DNA of 64,000 nucleotides from Phlebotomus papatasi (GCF_024763615.1 NC_077223.1:12772001-12836000), one strand, 5' to 3'. Positions 44,331 to 58,395 are shown, counted from the first letter of the stretch. A program made the numbers and translations. Notes: generated from the letters alone by a model not told the origin.

Positions 44331-45196
44331 GGGTAAATTAAGCTAATTCAAAACCTGTTCCAAATGGAAACTTTTCGCTACTCCAAATGGAAACATCATT
44401 TTTCCCCATGATAAATTCAGTTTTAAATTTTTATTTATATATTTTTTATATTTGAGTTTCAGTATTTAGTTAATTTTACTCCAAATAAAGCGAAAATCAA
44501 TTCATATTCAGAAATTATGATTTATGAATTTCTCAGAATAATTAAAAGTGTACCTTTTCACCATCGAATTTTTCATCTATCAGCCATGTTTTCTAATGAA
44601 AAACACAATTAGGCTGATTGTTCTTTATTCGTTTTTTCTTACATTTATGTAATATTTTTGCCAGAATTATGTGAAATTAAGTGCTAATCTTTATTTTTAT
44701 CGCTACGTGGATTTTTCAAACGAAATAATAACCTATTTCGTGAACATAAAGGGCTTTTCTGAAGTGTCTGCAAAGGCTTCAATAGGAAACACCAGAAATA
44801 CGATTTTTTTGGAGAGATTTTCTTATTGTTTTAGATGGGAAAGGAGAAAAAACCAAGAATAAGAACAAATCTTACACTCAAGAGCAACTCTACAGGGTTT
44901 TGGAAGCCCTTCGTTGCGGTTTCACTTACACTGTTTGTCTCCAATTAGAAAGTTTCCCTTGTCTCCATTTGGATTAATTTGTTTCCAATAGAAGCATTTT
45001 ACACTCACATATTTTTCTTGTATTTAAGAAGTTTTCAAATTATATTAAAAGAATTTTCACTAAACAGTAACATTCTAGAAGAGTCAAGGAGCAAATTTAT
45101 GTAATTTTCTTCAGAAAAATAAAATGAACTTAATGTGTTGAATCTTTTGTCAAAGTTAAAGCGTCTGGAAATGATTTTGAATTAGAACAGTTACCC
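44331..45196. mobile_element. 866-bp TA-flanked non-autonomous element
   Basis: Ends GGGTAAATTAAGCTAATTC and GAATTAGAACAGTTACCC, flanked by TA. The interior has paired TCCAAATGGAAAC and TCCATTTGGA motifs. No transposase. Confidence 0.7.
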
Positions 45197-46545
45197 TAGC
45201 TGAAGGTTTTTAATGATTAATATACTAAACATTTGTAAACTATTTCCTATAATCAGGCTAAATAAATCCAGCTAGTTTCCCTTGTATATATAGGCTATCA
45301 AGGGGTGAATAAGTGGCTCTCATAGTGAACCGTGAGCGGCGATCGGCAAAATAATGCCGATCTGAGTCTAAGATCGGCACAATTTTTGGAAGAAATCAAC
45401 GGATCACCTTTTAGACTAATCAGTTTATTTATTGTATTTATTATAACGTATTTCGACCTACAAGAGCTTCTAAATTGAAAAAAAAAATTAACTAAAATAC
45501 ATAAAAAATAAATTAAAAATCAATAAAGAAAGTTTCTGTAATTTCTTTTAATTAAAAAATTTCCATAAATTTCAACTCTGTCACAATAATTATAGAGTGG
45601 AATAGAGAGATAAAACAGTAAGAGAGACGCACAGGAAAACATAATTAACTATTAGATGATTGAGAGACATGATACTGGAGTACAGCGACGTGATTAAGAT
45701 TCTGTGGTGAGTATTCACTTGGTGAATCATATAAATTTCAATTTAATCAATGCAATCATCATTAAATTGTGAGAAACTTGCCTCATTGTCCCATTCCAAT
45801 TTCTTATCCACCAGTACCAAATCCACTCTGCATTCTGAATGGCTCCTAAGAAGGAGATGCTTGAATTTCCCTCTTCTTGTTTTTGCAGAATTTCTCGAAA
45901 ACTATCATTTAAATTTCAACACACACTTTACATTGAAATTACTCGGTACCCAAACTCCAAAACTTATCGTTGTACACGTGATTTAGGCAGAAATTGCCAT
46001 GGGTTTGCTCACAGTACACATTTGCAGATATTTTAATTGCTGTTCTAAATGTTCCCCAAACTCTCAAATGGTCACAATTATGTTGGATGCTTTGGGGACC
46101 AATTGGACCTGGATGACTGAATTGAACATGAAATCAATCAAATTAAAATCCAAACTCAATTGAAACATCAAAACTGCTACAGATATCCATTGATTGGTGA
46201 AATTTATAATGTTGTAATTAAGTTTTGTAGTTTATCGATACAAAATGAAATACATTAATATGTTAATATCATATCATATCTGCAGGCTCTATTCGAAAAC
46301 AAATTCAATCCACTACGTCTTCGGTATGATAAATTGACCAATGATATTGGAATTGCTAATAAAAGTCCTCTACTGAATATTAAACTTGATTTAAGTTTTA
46401 TTTTTGATTCTTTGATTTTTAAATTTGGTTTGTTAGGAATATTTAGTATAACGAACGGAATGTTTGAAATTAATTTGAATTGAACCCTCCAAAGTGATTG
46501 ACATTTGACCTTCAGTAGTTCAGAATGACAATTTTTCCCGTAATA
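45197..46545. other. non-coding DNA
   Basis: No gene. 45330-45430 has GATCGGCA words loosely related to 1838-1925 and 22595-22700. Confidence 0.4.
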
Positions 46546-46765
46546 GGTACCGCAGAAAAGCTATGCAAGACATTGTGAGAAGGCGTCGACCTCGAGGCAG
46601 ATCTAGGACAAGGTGGCTAAATCAAATTCAGAATCTTGCCTTGGAACGCCTGTAGATCGAACCCGAACATCTTCCCGAAGTGGCGGAGGATCGACAAGCG
46701 TGGGCTGCTAATTCGGATGTCATGGGCCCGCGACCCCAATAGGGATAAGCGATTGAAAAGGAATG
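46546..46765 (+). pseudogene. 3' end of a LINE ORF2
   Basis: Reads RPRGRSRTRWLNQIQNLALE, one in-frame stop, then EPEHLPEVAEDRQAWAAN and GPRPQ-stop, followed by a GAATGAATGAATG tail. This is the usual C-terminal end of insect LINE polymerases (R-G-R-P-R-T-R-W-L type) plus a terminal microsatellite. A 5'-truncated dead copy. Confidence 0.75.
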
Positions 46766-46777
46766 AATGAATGGTAC

Positions 46778-46985
46778 TGTAGATGCGGGTGACTTTGGCC
46801 CCCTCCTGTTCGTAAGTTTTTCTTTAATTCCAATGTTTAAAAATAGTCTTCGCCGATTAAACATGGCGGATCGAATTGGTAAAAACCATCCTTAAGTTCT
46901 AGAATTAAAGAAACACTTCCGAACAGGAGAGCGTCAAAGTCACCCGTGGAGGACAAAGTTACCCGTACCTGCGGTGTGTTTGAAC
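46778..46985. repeat. foldback with GGGTGACTTTGGC arms
   Basis: The left arm GGGTGACTTTGG...CCTGTTCGTAAG pairs with CTTCCGAACAGGAGAGCG...AAAGTCACCCGT. The right part is shared with 38020-38135. Confidence 0.6.
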
Positions 46986-46989
46986 TGTA

Positions 46990-48960
46990 CCACTATGTAA
47001 TTAGACGTTATAATAACGTATGACATCCTACTGTCTGATTCTATTCCAATTTCATTTTCAATTTATTGATATATATATTTTTTCTAATAGTGCTCTTAAA
47101 AACATATTTCAGAGATAGAGAGATTTAAGAATTTCACATATAAGTAATAGCGGTCACCGCCGCCACCGCCGTCTTAACATTGCAGACAAACCTCCAATGT
47201 GAAAACAGTGGAAAAGTCTTTTCCAAGTTGCATGGGCCATCTTTGTATGTTCGTTTAAGACAGCTAACCCTGAGTAATGTAGAATAAGGATTTTTGATCC
47301 CACAATGAGACATGGAGACTTAGTAAACGAACGGGACGAACGCTACTGAAGAAATTCCATCATATGACCAGGTTCATGGAAGTGAAGAGCACGATTCCAG
47401 TCCTGGATAATTCTTCCTCGGTTCCTCTATTATAAAAATTGTCCTTTCAGATTTCAGATGCTTAAATCTTTAGCACCGGACAGGATTCAAAGTCACAAAG
47501 TGTAACACTCGGGTTCAGAACACCCATTTCTCAATATTTTCATGTCCTAGACACATTTACTTGACTATTTATTTGATTAAATTCCCATCAGCTTCCCACT
47601 TAAGTGGTTTCTCGGCTTAAACCGAAAGATGGATTAGTCTGAAACTGATGGAAATATAATCTAGTCATTATTTTGATTGTAGTTACATTAAACCGTCTCT
47701 CGACTTAAGTCGTAAGTGTGTTTAGGGCATGAGAGTCCAAATAGATTCAGGCCGATCTTTGAGAATATTTAACCTGCAAAATTTGGTATAGTAAAGATTA
47801 AGTTAGGGAAAGGACAATGGGCAGAAATGTATAGAAGCTGGTCCAACCCTTCGCCAGAGATGCGATTAGGTCCATTTTCTAGATGTTGGTGTATTACCTA
47901 AAATTTACCGAGACCGAAGTCAAAAAGGACTGTCAGTCCTTGGGAAATTAACGATATCCTTATGAAAATTCACAACTTTGACATTTTATTATTATTCGAA
48001 AACGGATTAATCGATCTTAATAAAATTCGGGTCAAAGTCGATGTATGACTTAAGTTTCAAATAAATATTTTCAGATTTTCCCTCTGACTGCTTTATCTGG
48101 TAGCTCCCATACAAACTTGCCATGTTTTAAAGCCTTCGCACATTCCAGGGCAACAAAACGAAAACTTTTTGTGTTTAATGGCAAATCACAGGTATTTTCG
48201 GAGTCCCTGGTGTATCTTGAATATATGACCCGAAGAAACTTATAGTCCATCACGTCAACTTTTTCAGATATCTTAAAGTAAGGATTCTTAAGAAATTGGT
48301 AGAACTATTTTTATAAAACTTGCTTTTTTTAAATAACGGCATATCGTAAGTTGTTGGCGCTATAGAATGTTTTCTAAAAGAGGACTGAACTCAAGGAACA
48401 TTTTCCTAAAAGAAACCATATCCTTATCTCTCTTGTATCCAGATTTTCCTTAAGTATCTTCGAATATTCTTTAATTCCGTTAAACGTTTTTCCTGGATTG
48501 CATCCTTTTATCGTATTTAGAGAAATATTCTCCTTAAAAAGGAGTTAGAATTGGTGAAGTTCATAGGGTTGTAAGGGTACCCTTATTATTTAAAGAATTT
48601 TAACAAAAGGTTTTTAGTATAATTAATTAAAAAAAATTTTTCTGAATATTCTTACTCAAAGTATTTAAATAACGGTATCTTTTAGGACCCTGCGATCTTT
48701 AGGGATTTTAATTTTTTTTCAAAAAGAATATTACTGCATAAGAGACATTTTCCTAGATACAATCCTTTTTTTATGAGTTTAAAGAATCGTAAAAGATTTA
48801 TAAGGAAGATCTGGCAAATTGCAAGAAAAATGGAGAGATAAGGATATGGTTTGGTCCAGGAAAATTTTCTTTGAGTCCTTCTTTGCAAATTATTCTGAGA
48901 AACGACCAATATATAATTAACCGTTATTGTATAAAAGGAGTTTCGCAAAAAAAATCATTA
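46990..48960. other. non-coding DNA
   Basis: No gene. Contains a short trinucleotide patch GCCGCCACCGCC (about 47160) and the 47590-47720 repeat noted at 39100-39240. Confidence 0.4.
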
Positions 48961-49150
48961 GGGGAATGTAGGCATAGTTCACACAAAGTGAACCTTCAAA
49001 CAATGCGAATTTTCTCTTTGTTTGCAAAGAGCTGACTTACCATTTCTCATCTCGTCTCATGAGATTAATGACGGACTAGCTCTTTGCAAACAAAGAGAAA
49101 TTTTACGCTGTTTGAAGGTTCAAACTGTGCGAACCATGCCAACATTCCCC
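48961..49150. mobile_element. TA-flanked MITE, second copy of the 20951-21164 family
   Basis: Ends GGGGAATGTAGGCATAG and GCCAACATTCCCC beside TA, with long inverted arms. Confidence 0.85.
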
Positions 49151-51377
49151 TACAATTCTTATACATATGTTTTATGCCCTAGTACTTTTCCTACATATTT
49201 TTGGGGTTGGTCCCGGAACAAAAGTTGTTACCTTTGCAAATACCTATTCAATGGTATAAGTCTCATTTATGGCAAAAGGTTGGACCGTTTAGGCCAATGT
49301 CCTTTATGTAAATTGTCAGAGTGCACCTGAGGATTCAACAGTTGCTGGATCAAATGGATCAGATCACCAAGGAACAGTATTATCAAAGGTATCCTGAAGA
49401 GAGATTCCGGTAAACCAGTGAAAGCACAAATTCCAGGGTACTCTGGTGGTCTCTGGCGCAGACTCTGGTCCTTCTGGCTATTATATTCTGGCAAATACGT
49501 CATCTGAAGTGCTTCTTTGAGGCCAAGAAGCCCAAGAGTTTCCATCATTCTCTCGTTAATTTAATTGTTTGAAAAAATTCCTAATTAAATGTTGATTTCT
49601 TCACAAATCGATGATCTTAAGCCCTTAATGTATAAAAGTTTGGGTTAAACCTTTAGTACTAAATTTTGCAGGCTAAATATTCTCGAAGATCAGTCAAAGT
49701 CAAAATCGAAGATCAGTCAAAGAGCCCTAATTCTCTAGAAACACATCAACTATCTCCAGAGCTTTCGGCTCGGTTTCCTGGAGATCTGAAGATGTGTTTC
49801 CCTGAGTGATTATCTCTTCCCGACGACTTCTGGATTTCCCTATTGTTGCTTTACTACTAAATGTTACAGGCTAAATGAGCTAAATATTTTCAAACGTCAA
49901 GTCTATTTGGGCCCTAACGCTCTTACCAACAACACCGTGAAGGCCCCATTTCCCATAAACATTTATTAAAATTTTCTATTCTTGCGTGAAATTACACCTC
50001 CCTCCCCTACTATCCTTTAAAAATTGTCAGAAAAATTTGATGTCTCATTTGTATTAATTGCCGACCAATCCTTCAAATTCTCATTGAAGAATTCTCCAGG
50101 AAATTACTTACAACAAAGAGGATTATTTTGATTGCCTTCCCACCAAAAATATTTCCCCGAAGAAAAAGCTTGTATCAAATCTTTTGCCAAACCATAAATA
50201 AGGCTGGTCGTTGACGGATTCAGTGCTCAAATTTCAACGTCGGATACAATTAGTGTGATTTCTACTTTAAATGGGAATAATTAACAGTAGGAAATCACGA
50301 GCAAATATGAAACTCCATATTTGCGTGGGGCAAATTTGCTCAATGGGGTGGCTGTAGCTTCTAAAAAGGGACTTGTGGATACCAAGGGTTGGGCATCGTG
50401 AAAGTCGAATCCACTCATCAATTTAATTTCATTGTATTTTGTCAACCCTCAAGCCCTCCCATCGTGTATTCTGATGGGGAGGGGGTGCTCATTGAGGAAT
50501 AGAGGAACCAGACCACCCATTTTGTGCGTTTGTTTGCTGCCGCTTCTCCCTTTTGTTTGCTCACCCATTTACTCATGGGCGAGATAGAGCTTTTTTCCGC
50601 CACTCTCGATGCCCTGTCACCAAAATGCGTAATGTCATTTTCTCCATTCTTTGCCATTTATGCTAATATCCTTATTATATGGAGAACACTCACGACAACG
50701 CCTTCACGCATTCGCCATCCAAAAAGCTTTTGGCAGCGCAAAGGGTGACGAACTCTTCAACCCCTCAGTGTCCCAGGAATAGCAAATAACTTGCTCGTTT
50801 TCCTGCTACAGAAAAAGGATATTTCACCAGCTTGAATTCAGAAGATTTTCAATCGGGGTAGAGTTCGCGCCTCTTTTTTTCTCAACACTTTTTCTTTCTG
50901 AAGGACAATTTCCAGCATCATCCTTTAAATTTCTTGTGCCAAATTCGGAAGCGTTATCATTAATCATTTGGCAGAGGGTTCGGATGATTCAATGGAAAAA
51001 AAATACATCCGCCAATGACTCTTCCTAATTATTTATTTATGCTCTTTGAAATTTTTTGGAAGGTCCATGGTTTTTTTTTTGGTAATAACTTTGAAATCAG
51101 GCAGAATTGCGTCCGAAAGATCCATCAGTGCATTTAGATTACTCTTGGGATTTATATTAAAATATATAATAAAGAGAAGATAATTTTCCGGTGATACAAA
51201 AGGACGGCCAATAAGGAATTGCAAAAAAAAATCCTTTCTTCAAAACATTTTAAAAAATATTGCGAGTGAGGAATTAATTCAATAATAAAAATTTATAAAG
51301 AAAATTTTCAAAATTACAAGTCCCATGATTGGTGACAGTATTACAATCAATGTAGATGTTTGAAATATTAGAGCATA
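49151..51377. other. non-coding DNA with repeat at 49725-49855
   Basis: No gene. 49735-49800 forms a hairpin (AAACACATC...GATGTGTTT) and is followed by the GTGTTTCCCTGAGTGATT segment also found near 30100. Confidence 0.45.
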
Positions 51378-52264
51378 GGGGAGACAAGGGCAAAAAGTCA
51401 CAAATCGAAAAATTCAAAATTCAATATCTTCCAAGGTAAAAACGATAGCAGCTCAAATTTTTTTCTATAGATAGCCTCCATAGACATTCTTCAATATCGT
51501 AAGTTTCTTAGAATTCGAATAAGGAATTTAGAAAACAAAAAATATCGAAATTTTTAGCCCTGTTTTTGAAATATATTCCTTGCAGAAGACAACAATTATT
51601 ACCAACTTATTTTCCAAAATTGATGCACTGGTGAATATTTTCTTTATAATTTTGATTCTTTGAATACGAATCTGCTATCTATTTTAGAATTTCACAAAAG
51701 TTCTTTTCTCCAGAAATCCTTTTATTACAAATGGCCACTTGGGGTAAAAAGTAACAAAAGGTATAGAGCAAAAAGTAGCAAAAAGTGAAGCAATTTCTAA
51801 TGTATCACGGCGAAAAGAAACGTCATTATCATGTCTCGCCGCTTGTTGTTTGCATTGGTCAAACGATTTGCAGTCTTTTGTGTTTCTTTTTCTAAAATAG
51901 CTTGAAAAACGCTTTTCTCATTTTTCTCGCAGAGAAAACGGTGTTTTATAATGATGTAGATGAATAAATTATCTATGAAAATATGTCCTCTAGGTATTTT
52001 TTCAAATTTACGGAAGCCCGTAATAAAGCGAATCAAAATACGATAATATACCCCATGTCTGGTACTATTTGCCCCTGCATTTTTGAGAATGGTCACAAAA
52101 TTACCTATTATTATGTCCTTACAAAATAGAGGAAAATTACTTTCACAAAATTGTAGAGCGGTAAATTTCCTATGAAACTGCGCTAATTAGAAATTTTTGA
52201 AGCACTCGTGTAGCCTGTAAAAAAATAATATATCCGTTTTGTGACTTTTTACCCCAGTCTCCCC
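51378..52264. mobile_element. 887-bp TA-flanked element, GGGGAGACAAGGGCA type
   Basis: Ends GGGGAGACAAGGGCAAAAAG and CTTTTTACCCCAGTCTCCCC beside TA. They resemble the 33044-33245 ends but the body is different and longer. No intact ORF. Confidence 0.8.
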
Positions 52265-54433
52265 TACTGTCCCCTAGTAGAACGCTTTACTACCACGTTT
52301 TCTCCTATTTTTAAATGGAATTAGACCTTATTATTATATACTTCAGCTACTTAAACCAATTTTGAAGCTAAAATACATTATGATATAGCCCTATTTCAAA
52401 GGTATACCATTTTATGTAGTCCTACTTATAATAACTCGCTTCTTTGTCAACGAATGGCATACAGAATTTCTCTGTGATTCAGTAAAGAGCTTTTTCACCG
52501 TTTCGTCTCTCTGGAGGTTGGTTACCAACGCTAAGACGGCGGTGGACGCAGGTTTCACGCAAGAGGCGACAGACGTCTGTGTAGTAGCTTGCAGCAAATA
52601 TGCAGACACAAAACAAATACGGATACGACAATGGTGGAGTCAAGCGACGATTTATCTCCGGCATTTCAATTCATTCACTACCAGTGGCTTAAGGGATCAT
52701 GTGGGTCATGAAGAGTAAAAATACCCACTACATCACTGTATTAAGTTATTTTGTCTGTCATTTGCTAATAATGAAACGTCAAAGTCGTCAACAGGTAATT
52801 TTAGAGTCATTCTGACATAAAAATGACTTCCATAATGACATGTCGGATATAGTATTTTACATTTTCCTTGATCCTACGATCTGGGAACCGATAAGAAACT
52901 TTTTATATTGAAACCAGAATTTCTACATTCGACGACAATCTTCCTCTGAAATGATATTTGGGTATATTTCTTCTTGTATATTCGAGCATTCCTCGAAATG
53001 TTATTCACTTGTCTATTTTGATAATCTTTGAAAGGGAATAAATCAAATTATTTATCTGTGATATTCGTGATAAAATTCGAATTGATATATGAAAGCCTGT
53101 CAGGAACATTTTTGTTATGTTTAACAATAAAATGTTAACTTTTTACATCCTGCAGTGTCTGATTGGCATTAAAGAATAAATAAAAAAAACATTATACAAA
53201 AGAGTTCAATTAATCATGCATTGCAGATAGTTTTTCAATTAATTATGTACTTGTTTCAACTTTTTTCATCCCACTTTTCTCATGTTTTATTGCCATAAGC
53301 TTTCACATACAAAGCTGTGTACTGTGGAAGCTTTAAATTGCTCTCTATCGATTGCTTTCCCTTGAACGGCATATTTGGAATACACTAAATGAATGGAGTT
53401 GGATCTTGAGGGTGAATGATGCTTCTTAAGCTGGTGAACATTAGAATGCTGTAAATTGATGATATTCATAAATTGTATTAGTCATCATTAGTGTCGAAAT
53501 GACACACTTTGCCTGTTTGTTCGTGGTGCTGAGCTTAAAAGCATTTATCCGTCTAATCTTCTTTTGCTCTCACTCCCTATTCAAGCACCATCTACAATCC
53601 ATAAGCACTCTCCTTTTACTGAGCTTTGGGGTATAGAGAAGGAGTGTTGTATAACTTTAATAAAATTAAAATTGCATCCTTCTCGGTTGTGACAGGAGAG
53701 AAGCCACCCATCATATCTATATTCTTGTCTTTCTCAGAGGTAAAATCATAATCTATATATTTTCATGTTGGCATCGTGTGCCGAAAATACTGGCAGAATC
53801 CACCAGTAAATTTAATTATGTGACTTAATTGAACAATAAAGTGAAGTATACACAATTTCACAAAATTTAACTTCACAAGAGACATCTTATAACTGCACCG
53901 CCTTGTTCCTTAGGTTTTATTTCCTTTCCCCTGCGCTCTTTCTTGCCGATGAATACATCTAAGGCAATTAATTTCTAAAGAATTTATTTCTGTCAATTAT
54001 GGTATATACAAAAGCCAGAATAAAAGCAACAATAGGGGATGGGTAAATAAAATCAACACAGATATGAGAATTCCTGAATTGGTGATGTCATCACAATCTA
54101 GAAATTAATGTCACAGATACCGTAAAAAAAAGTTATGAAGTCTGAGTTGGTCCCTGCTCTAATGAAATACAAGTATTTACTAATTATAAGATGCTAATTG
54201 GCTTTAGTAGATTGAGATGTATTTTGGTAAAAGTAGTCAGTAAAAATTCAAATTTGGTTAGCAAAATAAAAAAACATGCTCAGAAGAAAAACAAATATGG
54301 TAAAATAAAGAATATTCTGTTCTTTATCAAATTCATTAGTTTTTAAAAACTAAGTGGATAAATAAGCGTAGATTGAAATGTTTCAGTGATCTAAATCAAA
54401 TATTTTACTGATCAAAATTGATATTCAGCACAG
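52265..54433. other. non-coding DNA
   Basis: A segment at about 52500-52560 (GGAGGTTGGTTACCAAC) is repeated loosely at 62405-62460; otherwise nothing recognised. Confidence 0.4.
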
Positions 54434-54702
54434 CCATATCTTCGGCACACCTTTTGGATAAGGAAAATTTCATAAAATCAAAATTCACATCCCTTTCATT
54501 TTCACACGACTTATATATGTCTATCTGATTCTTTCGCACTCTAAAATTCGATTGAGCGAAATTGAATTTGTTCTGATGTTTAAAGTAAGAAAAAGAGTGC
54601 GAGAGAGTGAAATAGGCATATGCAATATATTTGAGCAAGACAGGTATGCGAATTTGGACTTTATGAAATTTTCCTGATCTAAACGGTGTTCTGGGAGGCA
54701 TT
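54434..54702. mobile_element. foldback, GGCTCC family, copy 1
   Basis: Left TTCGGCACACCTTTTGGAT and right ATCTAAACGGTGTTCTGGGA arms pair imperfectly; inner arms TTTCATAAAATC and GACTTTATGAAA also pair. Confidence 0.65.
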
Positions 54703-54768
54703 ACAAATAATAGTGGACGTGCATCTTTTCAATTTGCTGAAATTCAATCGCTTGAAATTTTATTTCTT

Positions 54769-55032
54769 ATGGCTCCGGCATACCTTTTAGATCAGTGAAA
54801 TTTGATAAAGTCGTAATTCACATTCCTTTCTTTCTTAAAAGATTTACATACGACTATCTCATTCTTTCGCATTCCAAATTCAATTTAGCTAAATTGAATT
54901 TAGAAAGATGTTTAAAAAAAAAGAAAGACTACGAAAGAATGAGATAGACATATGTAAGGCATGTAAGAAAGAAATGGATGCGAATTTAGGCTTTATAAAA
55001 TTTTCCTGATCTAAAAGATGTGCCGGAGCCAT
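54769..55032. mobile_element. foldback, GGCTCC family, copy 2
   Basis: Ends ATGGCTCCGGCATACC and GTGCCGGAGCCAT. Best-preserved copy; the arms span most of the 264 bp. Confidence 0.8.
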
Positions 55033-55544
55033 TACTCTTTCACACTGAAATCAGATATATATTTTTTTCTTTCTGCCAAATGAAAATCAAAATTCAAACT
55101 GAAAATAAAACATTAATGTTCCTCTGATAGAAAGAGATAATCTGATATCTGATTTGTCTCTGAAAAAGTAGTACATAAAATTTTAGTCGATTAAAGTTTA
55201 CAAAATCGAAAATCTTTGTACCTACAATCCAATTTTTACAGACCTAAATTATTATTTTATCTGTTCAAAATTAATTTTCGTAAATCAAAATTTAAAGCAT
55301 GTCTGACCAAATTTACTTTTAGCAGGCAAAAGTTTATATTCCTATTGACCAAAATTTATTTCCTTACTGTACAATAATGATTCATGCTGATTAAATAAAT
55401 TAATATTCCTACTAACCGAAATATAATATTTTTTTACGGATAAAAATTGTTAAATTTACTGGTCCACATTTATTTTGAGCACATAAAAATTGGTATGACT
55501 GACCAGATTTTTCTCAATGAACAAAATTCATTTTGCAAGCCTCT

Positions 55545-55805
55545 GGCCCCTTTGGCACACCTTTTAGCTCGGTATAATTTCATAAAATCAAAATTCGTGT
55601 TCTTTCAAAATATTTGCATAAGTCTATCCCACAATTTCGATCTCAAAATTCGAATGAATTAAATTGAATTTGTTATGACATTGAATAGATGAAGAAGGAT
55701 GAAGAGTCCGAAAGTAAGGGATAGACATAATGCAAAGTTTTTAAGAAAGAGAGGAATGTGAATTTCGGTTACACAAGATGTTTCTGAACTAAAACCATTC
55801 TAGAT
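55545..55805. mobile_element. foldback, GGCTCC family, degenerate copy 3
   Basis: Left TTTGGCACACCTTTTAGCTC and inner arms CATAAAATCAAAATTCG; right arm diverged (AGATGTTTCTGAACTAAAAC). Confidence 0.5.
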
Positions 55806-56594
55806 TAATTAAAAATTTATATTATTTTTAATCTAAATTGATTACCTATAGATCAAAACTGATAGTTTTACAGATCACAAATAACTTTTTTTAAAGGCAG
55901 AAATCAACGTTTTAATTATTTTAAATAACCAATATTTATTTTATAATGATCAAAATTGAAATTTTATCTGACTAAAACTTATTTTACTAGATAAAAATTG
56001 ATATTTTTACTAACCACAATTTATTTTTCTTTTTTGCTGAATCAATATGGACTTCTCCAGACTAAAGCTTTATTTTTCTTTCACCTAAATTAATTTTTTA
56101 TACATTAAAAAAAATCATTTTGACAATATTTATATTAATATTTAATATTAATATTGCTAAAATACTAATATTAATACAATACTTAATATAAATGTAATGA
56201 CTGGTTAAAATTTATTTTAGTTGTAAACAGAATTGCTTTTGACAAAACATAAATTGGTATTGGGCAGAACAAAATTTGACGTTGTGCATATTAAAATGAA
56301 TATGTCTTGTAACCAAAATATAATATATAGTTCTGATAGTCAAAATTGATTTTTTGCAGATCAAAATCGATACTTTTGCAGAACAAATTTCAATTTTTAC
56401 AAACCAAATGCAATACTTTTGCTGACCAAATTTTTTATTTTTTTTTTTAGAAAGCAAAATTAATATAGTTTCTAATCAAAATTATTCTTTTACAGACCTA
56501 TTTTTTAATTGATCAAATCAATTGTATTTGTCAAGACACAACTTTAATGTAACTGGTCGATTTAGATATTTTACAAAGGAAATCTCATTTTTTA

Positions 56595-57316
56595 AGGGGT
56601 TACATGGGGTGTCTCAGGCCAAAAAAATCATTTTTTCATATTTTTTATTTTATAGTATAAGATTTGAAAAATAGTTTCTGAAAATTTCAAGTCAATCAGA
56701 GTAAAACTCTCGGAGGTAGAGCAGTTTTAGTTATGCATTCCGTCCGCGCGCACATATTTTTGTAAAACGCGTTTTTCTCAAGACCGTTTTACAATGCGGT
56801 AGTTAAGATTACTCAGAGTCCACTGAACCAATCTTTCTGAAATTTTGCATACCTATTTTTAGAAGTATTATCTACGATTTGGACGAAGAATTTGTACTTT
56901 CTTTAGTCAGAACCATTATTACAATACAAAATCTGTTGAAAAATAGGGTCAAATTGATACTTTTTTACAAAAACACTTTTGTCAAAATCCAAATTTTATT
57001 TTTATTTTTTCAAAAATCTTTCGTTCATCCAGGGGTCCAACTAATTCCCAAACAGAGCATATTTGTTTTTTTGATATCAGATGAACCTACTGGGAGAAAT
57101 CCTGCCTACCGCAAGGTCTGTTTTTTTTTAAAGAATGGTCCGAGAATCAGCTACCAACGGTCGAATTTTCAAAATTTTTCAATTCTTTTTTTTTAATTTT
57201 GTTCTAAAGTTACTCTTTCATATCCCAAAAGATGGAATTTCTAAAATATTTTCGACACAATAAATTATTATCAGAAAAAGACCTATTTTTTGACCTGAGA
57301 GACCCATGTAACCCCT
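56595..57316. mobile_element. 722-bp element with AGGGGTTACATGG ends
   Basis: Ends AGGGGTTACATGGGGTG and GACCCATGTAACCCCT with TA outside. The inverted repeat continues into CTCAGGCCAAAAAA / TTTTTTGACCTGAG. A 105-codon ORF inside has no domain. Inserted into the degenerate repeat field. Confidence 0.82.
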
Positions 57317-58395
57317 TATTGGTGAAATTGATTTCTCTACTAACCAAATTATTTTATTTACTGACCATTTTTAAAAACAATTCTGATGAGAAAAGTATTC
57401 ACTTACTAATTCTGCATTGACTTCATAAAAAAGTTTAATATAATAAGAACTAAACTAGTTTAATTTGAAACGGAATGCTAAGAATATTTGCGGTCGTTCA
57501 TCAATGAGCCAACCGTATTGCGTTGAATGCAGCAATAAGGAAAAGCCATTTGAACCAAATGGTCTCATTATGATCATAAATTTTTTTCCTCATCTCTCCA
57601 TATATCCTTACGCTAAAAATCATCTTCATTCCAGTCTGTCGCCCATTCCCGCCCTAAAACTGTTCCCTGAATTTCAGCAAAAGCCACACAACCCCTCGAA
57701 ATGGTTCCGGCTGATGCAGAGCAAAGGTTGCAGATACATACAATTCCCTATGCAATACTTCTAATTTACTGATTTGTTCTGGTTTTCCATGTCGTTAACT
57801 TTCAAATCACCCCATCAACCTTTTTGCAGTGAATGTCCTCCGTCTGAATTCATTCTAATTTTAGACCTTTGATAGCGTATCAGCTCAAGAGGGATCAAAG
57901 AATGGTGTTACACAGCATCCTTTTGTCATCCATCCAATATCGCTGATGGAAGAAGCTACCCTCAAATTTTCACATATTCAACATTGAAGCCAATGTATAT
58001 CTATATATCATACTTCATGAATATTTTATTGGTGGGATTCTTGTGCTAAAAATAAATTTTATTGGACAAACAATAAAAAAAATTTACTGACTTTTCTGCT
58101 CTGTGAATGATGTACATGAAGACAAAATGCTGTACTAGGCGGTCAGTTTGATGCCAATGAATATCAATATCTAGCAATAAATACTGATTTTCACTCATGA
58201 AATTTCCCAGAAAATTGGATAAAATTTCAGTGGAAGATGGTAGAATTCCTCTCACAATGATATCTTGTATGTGTCAATAAAATTCGTTTTGGACAAGGAA
58301 TAGACGCTTGTGATAAGTTTGTTTTAGCTTATAAGAAATGTAATCAGATGATTTGTAATCCGAAAAGAAAAGAGACCATCTGAACCTATCTATAA
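57317..58395. other. non-coding DNA
   Basis: Nothing recognised. Confidence 0.45.

Larger units (their letters stand above)
55180..57420. repeat. degenerate field of ACCAAAATT.ATTTTT-type words
   Basis: Words such as GATCAAAATTGATATTTT, CTAACCAAAATTTATTTTT and close variants recur every few tens of bases in both 54180-54420 and 55180-57420, interrupted by foldbacks and by the element at 56595-57316. This looks like an old, decayed tandem array; the exact period is not determined. Confidence 0.55.

Noticed and set aside
49267..49548. 93-codon minus-strand ORF
   Set aside because: No recognisable family; no start or splice context to support it.
52440..52720. Possible LINE or gene fragment around 52.5 kb
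   Set aside because: Only a loose repeat with 62405-62460; no protein motif could be supported in any frame.
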